Shown here: positions 19,668 through 28,711 of the stretch, piece after piece | Layout: each line of letters opens with the position of its first letter | How positions within the stretch are numbered: the first letter of the stretch is position 1 | Assembly (NCBI GenBank): GCA_900318015.1 | Contig: ONJB01000002.1 | Coordinates: 33,999 to 97,998 of the forward strand | Direction of reading: 5' to 3' | Source: an uncultured Bacteroidales bacterium | GTDB taxonomy: Bacteria; Bacteroidota; Bacteroidia; Bacteroidales; UBA932 | Length of the DNA stretch: 64,000 nucleotides | Program-made: the position numbers and the translations under genes | Notes under the pieces: model-generated | Told to the model about the DNA's origin: nothing | Seen by the model: the letters and a program-made list of their open reading frames with translations, nothing else | The model's database searches: none

Positions 19668-21536
19668 ATGAGACATTTGAAACTGTTTTTCCTGGGGCTC
19701 TCCGCCCTGACCTTGTTCTCCTGTTCCCGGACGGAGGAACTGGACAACAGGAAACTGATGGCGCCGGTGAGTTTTGCCGATGTGAAGATCGACGATGGTT
19801 TCTGGAGCCCCCGGCTCCGGATCCACAAGGATGTCACCCTGCCCGTGTGCATCGACCAGATCGAAAACCAGACCGGCCGGATCCGGAATTTCGAGAACGC
19901 GGCGAAAGGGGAAGGGGAGCACTCGGGTATTTTCTACGACGATTCCGACGTGTACAAGGCGCTGGAGGGCATGGCTTATTCCCTGCAGATCGAGCCGGAT
20001 CCGGTGCTGGAGGCCAAGTGTGACGAGTGGATCGACAAGTTCGCGGCCGCCCAGCAGCCCGATGGATACCTGAATACCTATTACACCCTCACTGGGCTGG
20101 AGAACCGTTGGAAGAACATGGACAAGCACGAGATGTACTGTGCCGGTCACATGACGGAGGCGGCCGTCGCCTATTACAAGGCGACCGGCAAGCGGAAACT
20201 GCTGGACGTGGCCATCCGTTTCGCCGACCATATGATGACCGTTTTCGGCCCGGAGGGACGCCACTGGGTGCCTGGGCACGAGGAAATCGAGCTGGCCCTG
20301 GTCAAGTTGTTCGAAGTGACAGGAGAAAAGAAGTACCTGGACTTCGCCGGCTGGCTGCTGGACCAGCGCGGCCACGGGTACGGTTCCTACGGGGACGACC
20401 GGACCTGGCCGGCCGTCTATTACCAGGACGAGTTCCCGGTCCGGGACCTTTCCCGGATCACCGGCCATGCCGTGCGTTCCATGTACCTGTACTGCGGCAT
20501 GGCGGACGTGGCCGCTTATACCGGGGACAAGGGTCTGACGGACGCCCTGGACCGCCTGTGGGACCATGTGGTGAACCGGAACATGTACGTGACCGGCGGT
20601 ATAGGCCAGTCTTCCAGCAATGAAGGCATCACGGAGGATTACGACCTTCCCAACCTGACGGCCTACTGCGAGACCTGTGCCTCCGTGGGCATGGTCCTCT
20701 GGAACTGGCGCATGCTGCAGTTCACCGGAGACGGCAAGTATGCCGATGTCATGGAACGTTCCCTGTACAACGGAGCCCTGGCGGGCATCTCCCTGAAGGG
20801 GGACCGTTTCTTCTACGTGAATCCGCTGGAATCGGAAGGAGACCATCATCGGCAGGCCTGGTACGGCTGCGCCTGCTGCCCGAGCCAGATTTGCCGGTTC
20901 CTGCCTTCCGTGGGCAATTATGTCTATGGAACCTCGGAGGGGAGCCTGTGGGTCAACCTATACATGGGCAGCGAGACGACCGTGAAACTGCAGGGGAAGG
21001 ATATCCGGGTCAAACAGGAGACTACGTATCCCTGGGAGGGCGGAACGAAGCTGACCCTGGGCCTGGACAAGCCCGTCAAGACGGAAATCCGCCTCCGGAT
21101 TCCGGCCTGGTGCAAGGACTACACCCTCTCCGTCAACGGAAAGGCGGTGACGGCGCCCGTCGAGAAGGGGTATGCCGTCCTGGCCGGAAAATGGGCCGAC
21201 GGGGACGTGGTCGAACTGATCCTGGCCATGCCGGTCGAGGAAGTCGCCGCCGATCCCCGCGTGAAAGAGGATGCGGGCAAGCGCGCCATCCAGCGCGGGC
21301 CCATCGTCTATTGCCTGGAGGAAGCGGACAATCCCGAGGGCTTTGACAGCCTCCGCCTGACGGAGGATGCGCAGTTCGACCTGGTTCCGCTGGACAAACG
21401 CCAGTGGTGGGGACATGCCCTGACGGAGATCACGGCCCATGCAGGGGCCCGGACGCTCACTTTCATCCCGTATTTCGCTTGGGACAACCGGGCTGCCGGG
21501 AAGATGAAAGTGTGGATTCCCTTGAATGACGAATGA
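19668..21536 (+). CDS. GH127 beta-L-arabinofuranosidase lipoprotein
   Basis: A 622-residue lipoprotein (TLFSC lipobox) of the DUF1680/GH127 family, retaining enzymes that remove beta-L-arabinofuranose and use a zinc-bound cysteine as nucleophile. The (alpha/alpha)6 barrel shows GFWSPRL near the start and NTYYTLTG. The expected zinc site is present: Glu335 and Cys337 in AYCETCAS, and Cys403/Cys404 in GCACCPSQ, which match the Glu, Cys and Cys-Cys of the characterised bifidobacterial enzyme HypBA1. The C-terminal beta domains follow. Some family members act on other furanosides or on 3-C-carboxy sugars of RG-II, so the exact sugar is open. It starts 3 bases after the previous stop and overlaps the next gene (ATGATGA). 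Confidence 0.9.
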   Translation: MRHLKLFFLGLSALTLFSCSRTEELDNRKLMAPVSFADVKIDDGFWSPRLRIHKDVTLPVCIDQIENQTGRIRNFENAAKGEGEHSGIFYDDSDVYKALEGMAYSLQIEPDPVLEAKCDEWIDKFAAAQQPDGYLNTYYTLTGLENRWKNMDKHEMYCAGHMTEAAVAYYKATGKRKLLDVAIRFADHMMTVFGPEGRHWVPGHEEIELALVKLFEVTGEKKYLDFAGWLLDQRGHGYGSYGDDRTWPAVYYQDEFPVRDLSRITGHAVRSMYLYCGMADVAAYTGDKGLTDALDRLWDHVVNRNMYVTGGIGQSSSNEGITEDYDLPNLTAYCETCASVGMVLWNWRMLQFTGDGKYADVMERSLYNGALAGISLKGDRFFYVNPLESEGDHHRQAWYGCACCPSQICRFLPSVGNYVYGTSEGSLWVNLYMGSETTVKLQGKDIRVKQETTYPWEGGTKLTLGLDKPVKTEIRLRIPAWCKDYTLSVNGKAVTAPVEKGYAVLAGKWADGDVVELILAMPVEEVAADPRVKEDAGKRAIQRGPIVYCLEEADNPEGFDSLRLTEDAQFDLVPLDKRQWWGHALTEITAHAGARTLTFIPYFAWDNRAAGKMKVWIPLNDE

Positions 21537-22156
21537 TGAAACGGACGATCCTGCTGCTTGTCTGCCTGTTCCCCCTGTGCCTTCGGGCGCAGGAGGCGGA
21601 GGACAATACCTTCGGCGGCTGGGAGTTCATCGAGGTGAACCATGATTTCGGGAAGGGGCCCTTCTTCGGGACCTTCTATTTCGAACATGACAACTATCAG
21701 TATCGCCGCCTGGAGTGCTGGTATACCCGGACGACCCTGGGCGTGAAGGTCCTTCCCTGGCTCAAGGCCGATGTGGCCTATGACTACCTGCAGGAGCCGT
21801 CGTTCCATACGCACAAACTCAACCTGGACCTGACCGGGACGCTGAAATCAGGAAACTTGAAGGTGGCCGTCCGGGAGCGGTATGTGCACAGCTGGACACC
21901 GGCCCTGGGAGAGGAAGGGAATGTCCTGCGCTCCCGCCTGAAGGTCCAGTATGCCATCCCGGATAGCCGCTGGAGTCCGTACGTCGCGGTGGAGGTGTTC
22001 ACCTGGGGAGATTCCTGGAAGAAAACGCGCCACTATGTGGCCTGCAACTATGATTTCTCCGACAAGGTGCAGTTTGAAGCGTATTACCTGTACTATGCCT
22101 TCCACGGGGTCCCGGCCGAACACGTGATCGGCCTCGGATTGAATTTCAACCTGTAA
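21533..22156 (+). CDS. DUF2490-like outer-membrane beta-barrel protein
   Basis: A 207-residue protein with a signal peptide (cleavage near CLRAQEAE) and alternating polar/aromatic strands (WEFIEVNHDF, GTFYFEHDNYQYRRLE, VKVLPWLKADVAYDYLQEP) ending in an aromatic-rich final strand with a hydrophobic C-terminus, as expected for a small outer-membrane barrel. The pattern (W/G-rich strands, R-x-R-Y segments) fits DUF2490, whose function is unknown. ATG 21533 and ATG 21536 are both possible starts and both overlap the GH127 stop. It is the only predicted outer-membrane barrel in this window and could be a porin-like or structural helper, but a transport role is not shown. Confidence 0.7.
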   Translation: MMKRTILLLVCLFPLCLRAQEAEDNTFGGWEFIEVNHDFGKGPFFGTFYFEHDNYQYRRLECWYTRTTLGVKVLPWLKADVAYDYLQEPSFHTHKLNLDLTGTLKSGNLKVAVRERYVHSWTPALGEEGNVLRSRLKVQYAIPDSRWSPYVAVEVFTWGDSWKKTRHYVACNYDFSDKVQFEAYYLYYAFHGVPAEHVIGLGLNFNL

Positions 22157-22168
22157 CGTAGATAACCC

Positions 22169-23092
22169 ATGATGGACAGAAGAGATTTCATCAAGATTTC
22201 CGGCGCAGCCGCGGCAGGGCTGGCCCTCACGGGCTGCGCGCCTCGGGCCGACGCCTGGAGCCAGCGGGATGAGGAACTGTTCGGCCCGAAGAAGACGGGG
22301 CATTTCTCCCTCATGCAGATTTCGTCGGTGGAGGACACCATCGGCAATTCCTACCTGCTGCGGACTTCCGGCGGGAAGGTGATCATGATGGATGGCGGGC
22401 ACGCGGCCGAGGCGGACCATCTGCGCGACCGGATCCGCGAGGTCGGCGGCCATGTGGACCTCTGGTTCATCTCACACCCGCACGAGGACCATATGGAAGC
22501 CCTGGCCACAATCCTGGAGGATCCGCAGGGCATTACCATCGACAAGGTTATCTATTCGCGCGTGCCGGACGCCTTCCTGGACAACGAGCCGGGGAGCGCT
22601 GAAAACGCACGCGGGTATTACCGGGTGCTGGACAACACGAAACAGCGGGTGGACATCCTGAACCTGCACCAGCCCATGCAGCGCTTCGACATCGACGGTG
22701 TCGGCATCCTGGTGATGGCCGTGGACCATCCCGAGTTCGAGAGCAAGGGGTACAACGACCAGTCCATCCTCATCCGTGTCTGGGATGACACCAAGAGCGT
22801 TGTGTTCCTGGGCGATGCGGAGATCGAGTGTGGCAATGCGGCCCTCCGCGAGTGCCGCGAGTATCTGGATTGCGATTACCTGCAGATGGCCCATCATGGG
22901 CAGCACGGCGTCTCCGAGGAATTCTACAAGACCGTGAACTTCCGCGTCTGCCTCTGGCCCACGCCCTCCTGGGTATGGGAACCGGGGGAGAACAGCCGGC
23001 TGGCAACCTACGATACACGCCGCTGGATGGACGAAAAAGGCATCACGGAGCACCACGTGAGCTGCCTGGAAACGGATTGGGTGCTGGAATAA
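22169..23092 (+). CDS. MBL-fold metallo-hydrolase, Tat-type lipoprotein
   Basis: A 307-residue protein of the metallo-beta-lactamase superfamily, closest by eye to the ComEC/Rec2-type MBL branch. The signature HPHEDH is at residues 103-108, preceded by IMMDGGHAAE and followed by LGDAEIE and MAHHGQHG, so the two-metal site looks complete. The N-terminus DRRDFIKISG is a Tat-like twin-arginine signal that ends in an LTGC lipobox, which suggests export in the folded, metal-loaded state and membrane anchoring. Start could be 22169 or 22172. The substrate is not evident: relatives include phosphodiesterases and lactonases. It lies between the DUF2490 gene and the WbsX-GDPD gene with short gaps, so it is probably co-transcribed. 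Confidence 0.8.
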   Translation: MMDRRDFIKISGAAAAGLALTGCAPRADAWSQRDEELFGPKKTGHFSLMQISSVEDTIGNSYLLRTSGGKVIMMDGGHAAEADHLRDRIREVGGHVDLWFISHPHEDHMEALATILEDPQGITIDKVIYSRVPDAFLDNEPGSAENARGYYRVLDNTKQRVDILNLHQPMQRFDIDGVGILVMAVDHPEFESKGYNDQSILIRVWDDTKSVVFLGDAEIECGNAALRECREYLDCDYLQMAHHGQHGVSEEFYKTVNFRVCLWPTPSWVWEPGENSRLATYDTRRWMDEKGITEHHVSCLETDWVLE

Positions 23093-23113
23093 CTGGAATT
23101 AATCAATCGGCAT

Positions 23114-25141
23114 ATGAAAAGACTTTTGATTGTTGCGGCCCTCGCCGTCTCGCTGTTCAACGCAACCGCCCAGTCCTATGACGTGGCGGCTTACCTGTAT
23201 CCGGCCTATGCGGCCAATGACGTACGCCTGCGGCCCTTCTGGCCCATGGGCCTGGGCGAGTGGGAGACGGTGCTCACGATGCAGCAGCGGAATCCCGGCC
23301 ACGCCTGGGACCGTCATCCGCTCTGGGGCTACATCAACGAGGCCGATCCGGCCGTGATGGAGATGGAAATCGACCAGGCCACCAGCCACGGGGTGAACGT
23401 GTTCATCTTCGACTGGTACTGGCTGGACGGCCGCCCCTGGATGGAAACGACCCTTACGGAAGGCTTCCTGAAGGCCCGCAACCGGGACAAGATGAAGTTC
23501 TACCTGATGTGGGCGAACCACAACGTCGGCAACGACTGGGATACCCGTATCTCCGGACATCAGGAGGGGAACATCATCTATCGCGGGGGAGTGAACCGGC
23601 AGGAGTTCGAGAAGATCTGCAAACGGAACATCGAACTGTTCTTCAAGCAGCCCAACTACTACAAGATCGACGGCAAGCCGGTGTTCATGATTTATGAGGT
23701 GAACACGTTCATCGAAGGGATTGGCGGCGTCGAGGCGGCCCGGGACGCCCTGGCCTGGTTCCGGCAGGAGGTGAAGGACGCCGGGTTCCCGGACCTGGAG
23801 CTCCAGTTCACGATGTGGGACAGCCAGTTCAACTACAGCGGCGTGGACGAGGCCAAGGTCCAGGCCGGCCGGCCCCGGGAGGATTTCATCCGGAACCTCG
23901 GGTTCAACAGCATGTCCCACTACCAGTTCTGCCACTATATCTGGATGGATGACGACTACCAGACCATCCTGGACCGCGCCTACGAGGAATGGGACAAGCT
24001 CGACGCCGAGTTCACCATCCCGTATTATCCGCACGTGTCCATCGGCTGGGACAACAGCCCCCGTTTCGGCGAGAGCGCCGTGGTGAAGGACAATACGCCC
24101 GAGCGCTTCGAGGGGGCGCTCCGCAAGGCCAAGGAATGGGTGGACGCCCGTCCCGGCCTGCACCCGCTCATCACCATCAATTCCTGGAACGAATGGACCG
24201 AAACCAGCTATCTGCAGCCGGATGACGTCTATGGCTACGGCTACTTGGATGCCGTCAAGAACGTGTTCGGGCCGGTGTCCCATCTCCCCAAGGCGGCGAA
24301 CAAGGCCGATGCCGTCGCTGCCGCGCTCAAGGATCCCCATTCGCAGTACATGGTCGTGGTGTCGCACCGGGGCGACTGGCGCAACTATCCGGAGAACTCC
24401 CTCCCGGCCATCGAATCCATCATCCGGATGGGGGTGGACATGATGGAACTGGACCTGAAGAAGACCAAGGACGGGGTGCTGGTGCTGATGCACGACGGCA
24501 CGCTGGACCGCACGACGACGGGACGCGGGAAGGTATCGGACTATACCTACGAGGAACTGCTGAAGTTCAACTTGAAGCGGGGCCACGGCATCGACATCCC
24601 GGGCCTCAAGATCCCCACCCTGCGCCAGGCCCTGGAAGTTTGCAAGGACCGCATCACGGTCAATGTGGACCAGGGATACGAGTACTACGACGAGGTCCTG
24701 GCCATCGCCGAAGAACTGGGCGTGACGGACCAGATCCTCATCAAGGGCGGCTATCCCTGGCCGGATGTGAAGAAGAAACTGGGCCAGCACAAGCACAACC
24801 TGATGTACATGCCGGTCGTGGGCAATGTCCAGGACGGGGAGTCGGAACAGTTCAAGAGTTACGTCTCGGCCAAGCAGCTGCAGATGGCTTATGAACTGTG
24901 CTTCAATGAATTGAATGACCAGGTCCGGAGCGCTGCCAAGCAGGTCCTGGAATCTGGCTCCAAGGTATGGGTGAATACGATCTGGGGTTCCCTCTGCGGA
25001 GAGTACGACGATGACAAGGCGTTCGAAGCCGCCGATCCGGATACCGTCTACGGGCCCATCCTGGACCTCGGCACCTCCATCATCCAGACCGACCGTCCAG
25101 AATTCCTGATCCGCTATCTTGAACAGAAAGGCCGCAGATAA
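23114..25141 (+). CDS. WbsX/GH99-like domain fused to a glycerophosphodiester phosphodiesterase
   Basis: A 675-residue exported protein (signal peptide ending ATAQ). Residues about 20-390 resemble the WbsX/GH99-like TIM barrel: YPAYAAND, FDWYWLDGRPW, MWANHN, and SWNEWTET near the end, as in endo-alpha-mannosidase-like proteins. Residues about 410-675 are a GDPD-type TIM barrel: VSHRGDWRNYPENS, ELDLKKTKDGVLVLMHDGTLDRTT and INVNVDQ-like strand residues, with the general-acid/base histidines and metal-binding Glu/Asp present. GDPDs split glycerophosphodiesters into an alcohol and glycerol-3-phosphate. Joining these domains suggests an enzyme that handles a glycan bearing a phosphodiester substituent, for example glycerophosphate (inference). 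The gene sits in the long 688-28168 unit. Confidence 0.83.
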   Translation: MKRLLIVAALAVSLFNATAQSYDVAAYLYPAYAANDVRLRPFWPMGLGEWETVLTMQQRNPGHAWDRHPLWGYINEADPAVMEMEIDQATSHGVNVFIFDWYWLDGRPWMETTLTEGFLKARNRDKMKFYLMWANHNVGNDWDTRISGHQEGNIIYRGGVNRQEFEKICKRNIELFFKQPNYYKIDGKPVFMIYEVNTFIEGIGGVEAARDALAWFRQEVKDAGFPDLELQFTMWDSQFNYSGVDEAKVQAGRPREDFIRNLGFNSMSHYQFCHYIWMDDDYQTILDRAYEEWDKLDAEFTIPYYPHVSIGWDNSPRFGESAVVKDNTPERFEGALRKAKEWVDARPGLHPLITINSWNEWTETSYLQPDDVYGYGYLDAVKNVFGPVSHLPKAANKADAVAAALKDPHSQYMVVVSHRGDWRNYPENSLPAIESIIRMGVDMMELDLKKTKDGVLVLMHDGTLDRTTTGRGKVSDYTYEELLKFNLKRGHGIDIPGLKIPTLRQALEVCKDRITVNVDQGYEYYDEVLAIAEELGVTDQILIKGGYPWPDVKKKLGQHKHNLMYMPVVGNVQDGESEQFKSYVSAKQLQMAYELCFNELNDQVRSAAKQVLESGSKVWVNTIWGSLCGEYDDDKAFEAADPDTVYGPILDLGTSIIQTDRPEFLIRYLEQKGRR

Positions 25142-25152
25142 TACCTCGACAG

Positions 25153-26784
25153 ATGATGAAGAAGACGCTTTTGATTTCGGTGGTTCTGCTGGCCGGGATG
25201 GTAGCCTGCCAGCAGGAACCGGAGGGGACCTGGAACCTGGACCGGGCCGCTACGATGGTGGATGAAGGGAACTGTTTTTCCTTGCATGTACGTGGCCCGA
25301 TGCCCGGCGGCCTTGTCTGGACATCGTCCAACGGGCGTGTCGCACAAGTGGATGGCCGGGGGGAAGTGCACGCCCTGGCGAAGGGTGATACGTGGATCCT
25401 GGCGACCGATCCGAAGACCGGTGCCAAGGACAGCTGCCTGGTCACTGTCGGCTACGAGGCCCAGAACCCTATTCTCCCGCCCACCTGGGAACTGTATATT
25501 GCCGATGGCGAACCGCATGTCTTCGACGGGCGGATGTATATCTTCGGTTCCCGCGACAATTATGACGGGCTGGGGGATGACGGCCGATGGGACTGGTGCT
25601 CGGACAATTACCATGTCCTCTGGTCCGACGACCTGAAACATTGGACCGATGCCGGGGAAGCGCTGAACCTGAAGGACATTCCGGAGGAGGTGAAAGGCGG
25701 GGGCATCCGCCTGTGGGCTCCGGACGTATTCCGCGATCCAAAGACCGGAAATTATCACATGGCCACCTGCACCAACAATGGCAAGGTCTTCCTCCTGGAT
25801 GCCGACCGGCCGGAAGGTCCCTACACGAATGCCCGGACCATCACCCTGAACGGGCAGGAACTCGGCCATATCGACCCGGGCATTCTTGTGGATGACGACG
25901 GGAAGGTCTATCTGGCCCTGCCCAAATTCATCGTGGCCCAGCTGGACCCGGACGACTATGCCCGCATCCTGCCGGAGTCCGTCCGGGACATGACCCCGTT
26001 CATGCCCATGGACAATGAACCCTTCGAAGGCCCTTCCCTCCGGAAGCGGGGCGACACCTACTACTACATCTACATCCAGAATACGGGAAAGATTGCGGAG
26101 AACGGCGCCGTACCGACCCGGATGGCCTATTTGACCGCAAAGCATCCGCTTGGTCCCTACACCTACCAGGGACTGATCGTCACCAACCACAACTATCCCA
26201 ATGCAGGCAATGTCCATGGCAGTTTCGAGCCGTTCCTGGGTCAGTACTGGCTGCAGTATCACAAGAGCGTCCCGGGGCTCCGCTTCACGCGGGTGCCCAA
26301 CCTGGAACCGATGGAATTCAATGAGGATGGGACGATCCGGGAGGTTAAGATGAGCTCCTCCGGCGTCCGCGGCGCCTTCGGCCTCGGTGACAGGGTCCAG
26401 GCCGGCGGGGCCGTGGAGTATTCCACGGGCCGGGAGCCCGGCATGTATCAGCTGAAACGGGGAGCCTATGATTTCGTGTCTTTCCAACAGGACGGGCAGT
26501 GGGCTTGCTATCGTTTTTTCACGATCCCGGAAGCGGCGGAAGAGCTCACGGTGAGCATCTTGACCGGTGCCCCCGACAGACGGCTGGAGGTTCGGAGAGG
26601 GGCCCCGGACGGGCCGGTCATCGGCTCCGCCACCCTGCCGGACACCGGCTGGAAATGGAAACGGATCAGCCTTTCCGTCGAAAGCGGGAGGATGGAGAAG
26701 GAGACGCTGTATCTGGTGGCCGACCGGGCTCCCTTCTCAGTCAAGGATTTTTACTTCATCAATGAATGCATGGTCTATGAATAA
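25153..26784 (+). CDS. GH43-type five-bladed glycosidase lipoprotein with Ig-like N-domain
   Basis: A 543-residue lipoprotein (GMVAC lipobox). Residues about 28-95 are a small BIG2-like Ig domain (VWTSSNGRVAQVDGRGEVHAL). Residues about 105-400 form a GH43-type five-bladed propeller: HVFDGRMYIFGSRD, RLWAPDVFRD, GHIDPGILVDDDGKVYL, PFEGPSLRKRGDTYYYIY and NVHGSFEPF carry the expected Asp, Asp and Glu catalytic positions. The tail (about 400-543) is a CBM6-like beta-sandwich. GH43 enzymes are inverting and usually release arabinofuranose, xylose or galactose. ATG 25153 and 25156 are alternatives. It overlaps the next GH43 gene by 8 bases, so the two are probably translated together; they are only moderately similar. 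Confidence 0.88.
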   Translation: MMKKTLLISVVLLAGMVACQQEPEGTWNLDRAATMVDEGNCFSLHVRGPMPGGLVWTSSNGRVAQVDGRGEVHALAKGDTWILATDPKTGAKDSCLVTVGYEAQNPILPPTWELYIADGEPHVFDGRMYIFGSRDNYDGLGDDGRWDWCSDNYHVLWSDDLKHWTDAGEALNLKDIPEEVKGGGIRLWAPDVFRDPKTGNYHMATCTNNGKVFLLDADRPEGPYTNARTITLNGQELGHIDPGILVDDDGKVYLALPKFIVAQLDPDDYARILPESVRDMTPFMPMDNEPFEGPSLRKRGDTYYYIYIQNTGKIAENGAVPTRMAYLTAKHPLGPYTYQGLIVTNHNYPNAGNVHGSFEPFLGQYWLQYHKSVPGLRFTRVPNLEPMEFNEDGTIREVKMSSSGVRGAFGLGDRVQAGGAVEYSTGREPGMYQLKRGAYDFVSFQQDGQWACYRFFTIPEAAEELTVSILTGAPDRRLEVRRGAPDGPVIGSATLPDTGWKWKRISLSVESGRMEKETLYLVADRAPFSVKDFYFINECMVYE

Positions 26785-28168
26785 ACAGATTCTCCTTGCG
26801 TGCGGCCTGGCTCTGGCCGCCTGCGCTCCGAAACAGGAAAACAAGGAGCCGGTCGTCAAGTACCACGAAGGCCGGGAAACCCTCGTGGCCGGCGAATTCG
26901 GCTACAATCCCATCTGTCCGATGGGCGTGTACATGGCCGATCCCAGCGCCAAGGTCATCGACGGAAAACTGTACGTGGCCTGTTCCCTGGACCTGACGAC
27001 GGACCTCTGGTGTACGGCCTATCACCACATGCTTTCCACGGCGGATGCCCTGCATTGGGACCTTCATACCAATGTCTTCGCCACGAAGGGACCGTATGAC
27101 GAGGTCTCCTACAGCGATGCCGACCTGTATGCGCCGGACATCGCCGAAAAGGATGGAAAGTATTACCTGTATTACGACCTGTCTGAATGGACCGAGGGAG
27201 TCGCGGTGGCCGATTCGCCCGCCGGTCCGTACCGGGACGGACGGCAGATCGGGGACATCCGGGGCATCGACCCGTGCGTGTTCATCGATGACGACGGGCA
27301 GGCATATTACTTCTGGGACCAGTTCAGCGCCCAGGGAGCCAAACTGAACGACGACATGGTGACGCTGGACATGTCCACCCTGCACCAGGACATCGTCACG
27401 GAAGACGAGCATTTCTTCCACGAGGGCAGTTTCGTATTCAAGCGCGACGGGTGGTATTACTATGTGTATGCCGACGTGAGCCGCCAGAACATGCCCTCCT
27501 GCATCGGCTACTCCATGTCCCGGAACGTCTTCGGCCCGTACGAGTACAAGGGCGTCATCGTGGACAGTGCCGGTTGTGACCCCGACGTCTGGAACAACCA
27601 CGGTTCCGTCGTGGAGTTCAACGGCCAGTGGTACGTGCTGTACCATCGCTCGACGTATCACAGCAGCAAGCTCCGCAAGGCCTGCATCGAGCCCATCACT
27701 TTCAATGAGGACGGGACGATCAACGAGGTGGAGATGACCTCCCAGGGCGCCGGGAAGCCGATACCGGCGACCAGCACCATCGACGCCGCCCGGGCCTGCC
27801 TGGTCAACGGCGGCCCGTACGTGCAGCTGATGGAAGGCCGGTCGGACCGGGAGGTCCTGTCCGGTGTGCTGGACGGCAGCAAGGCGGCTTGGAAGTATGT
27901 GGACTTCCCGGCCGGGCTCAAGAAGTTCACCATCCGGGTGCGCGCCCTCGCCGGCGGCCGCATCGACGTCCATCAGGACCAGTCCTTCTATGGGTCGGTC
28001 GCCTCGGTGGACGTGCCGGCCGGAAAGGGGGAGTGGCTGACGTTGGAGTGCGATGTGGATGATGTCAAGGAAGGTCCCCAGGCCCTCTGGTTCACCTTCT
28101 CGGGCGACTGGGGCTCCTGGCGCAGCCCGATCGAACTGTTTGAAATCGACTGGTTCCGTTTCGAATGA
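26777..28168 (+). CDS. GH43 glycosidase lipoprotein (second of a pair)
   Basis: A 463-residue lipoprotein (LALAAC lipobox). Start ATG 26777 overlaps the end of the previous GH43 and gives a clean signal peptide; the longer open frame upstream lies inside the neighbour. The five-bladed domain (about 30-330) shows NPICPMGVYMADPSAKV, DLYAPDIAEKDGKYYLYY, GIDPCVFIDDDGQAYYFWD, HEGSFVFKRDGWYYYVY and NNHGSVVEF, carrying catalytic Asp/Asp/Glu. The C-terminal part (about 340-463) is a CBM6-like beta-sandwich. Expected activity is removal of arabinofuranose, xylose or galactose from a side chain. It overlaps the following broken gene by ATGA and ends the intact part of the long unit. Confidence 0.9.
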   Translation: MNKQILLACGLALAACAPKQENKEPVVKYHEGRETLVAGEFGYNPICPMGVYMADPSAKVIDGKLYVACSLDLTTDLWCTAYHHMLSTADALHWDLHTNVFATKGPYDEVSYSDADLYAPDIAEKDGKYYLYYDLSEWTEGVAVADSPAGPYRDGRQIGDIRGIDPCVFIDDDGQAYYFWDQFSAQGAKLNDDMVTLDMSTLHQDIVTEDEHFFHEGSFVFKRDGWYYYVYADVSRQNMPSCIGYSMSRNVFGPYEYKGVIVDSAGCDPDVWNNHGSVVEFNGQWYVLYHRSTYHSSKLRKACIEPITFNEDGTINEVEMTSQGAGKPIPATSTIDAARACLVNGGPYVQLMEGRSDREVLSGVLDGSKAAWKYVDFPAGLKKFTIRVRALAGGRIDVHQDQSFYGSVASVDVPAGKGEWLTLECDVDDVKEGPQALWFTFSGDWGSWRSPIELFEIDWFRFE

Positions 28169-28649
28169 TGATGCGTATGAAGCGGTTGTTTGTCCTTGCC
28201 GCCTGGTCGCTGATGGCGGTCACGGCGGGTGCGCAGACGGCTACCACCTTCGAGATGCGCTATTTCACGCCGGATGCAGCCGCGGATGGGGTGACGGACT
28301 TCCACGGGGAGACGGAATGGTTTACAACCCCCCAGCGTGTGGAAGTGCTGGACAATATGCCCGTTATGCGGCCCGTTTCTGGGGCGATCCCGGGTTGGAT
28401 ACGCCGCTGTTCGGGGAATCGGCTGTTGCCGAGGCCCTTTCCCGCATCAAACCGCAGCCGCTCACCACTGTACGGAGGACCATCCCTCTGGAACAGTGGC
28501 GGGCGACCGGCTATAAAAAGGGCAAGGAGGCCGATGTGGCCGGCCGCTGGCAGGCCTGGACGGCGGGCGGTGCCCGGATGGAATCCGGTAAGCTGCTGCC
28601 GGTATGGATCCAGGTTTTTCATCTTGGAATAAAAGTGAAATTATGGTAA
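28165..28649 (+). pseudogene. Frameshifted, truncated remnant of an exported protein
   Basis: An ATG cluster at 28165, in ATGA overlap with GH43, opens a signal peptide (VTAGAQ cleavage) and then EMRYFTPD and FHGETEWF. Around 28356-28362 the sensible reading shifts: frame 1 turns into low-complexity Arg/Pro sequence, while the third frame continues with YARYAARFWGDPG and VRRTIPLEQWRA up to the stop at 28647-28649. One missing base after GACAA would restore a single frame. Even when repaired the product is only about 160 residues and ends in unrelated-looking sequence, so the 3' part also seems lost. I do not recognise the family. A promoter for the next gene begins 25 bases before this frame's end (28624). 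It accounts for most of the otherwise empty 28169-28711 stretch. Confidence 0.6.
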
Positions 28650-28654
28650 ATTTG
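28624..28654 (+). promoter_or_regulatory. Promoter for the 28712 unit (TTG-N20-TAAATTTG)
   Basis: TTG at 28624-28626, a 20-base spacer and TAAATTTG at 28647-28654 match the Bacteroidota primary-sigma consensus. Transcription would start near 28660, giving a leader of about 50 bases that contains AACTGATAACC at 28691-28701. Confidence 0.75.
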
Positions 28655-28711
28655 TAGGGATTGGAGGCTTTTTTGCCGATTTGTATAGAAAACTGATAAC
28701 CGATACTTGAT

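Noticed and set aside
28053-28649. Intact 198-codon gene in the third frame
   Set aside because: Its first third lies out of frame inside the GH43 gene and looks non-coding; only the part after about 28360 looks like protein, which fits a frameshifted remnant.
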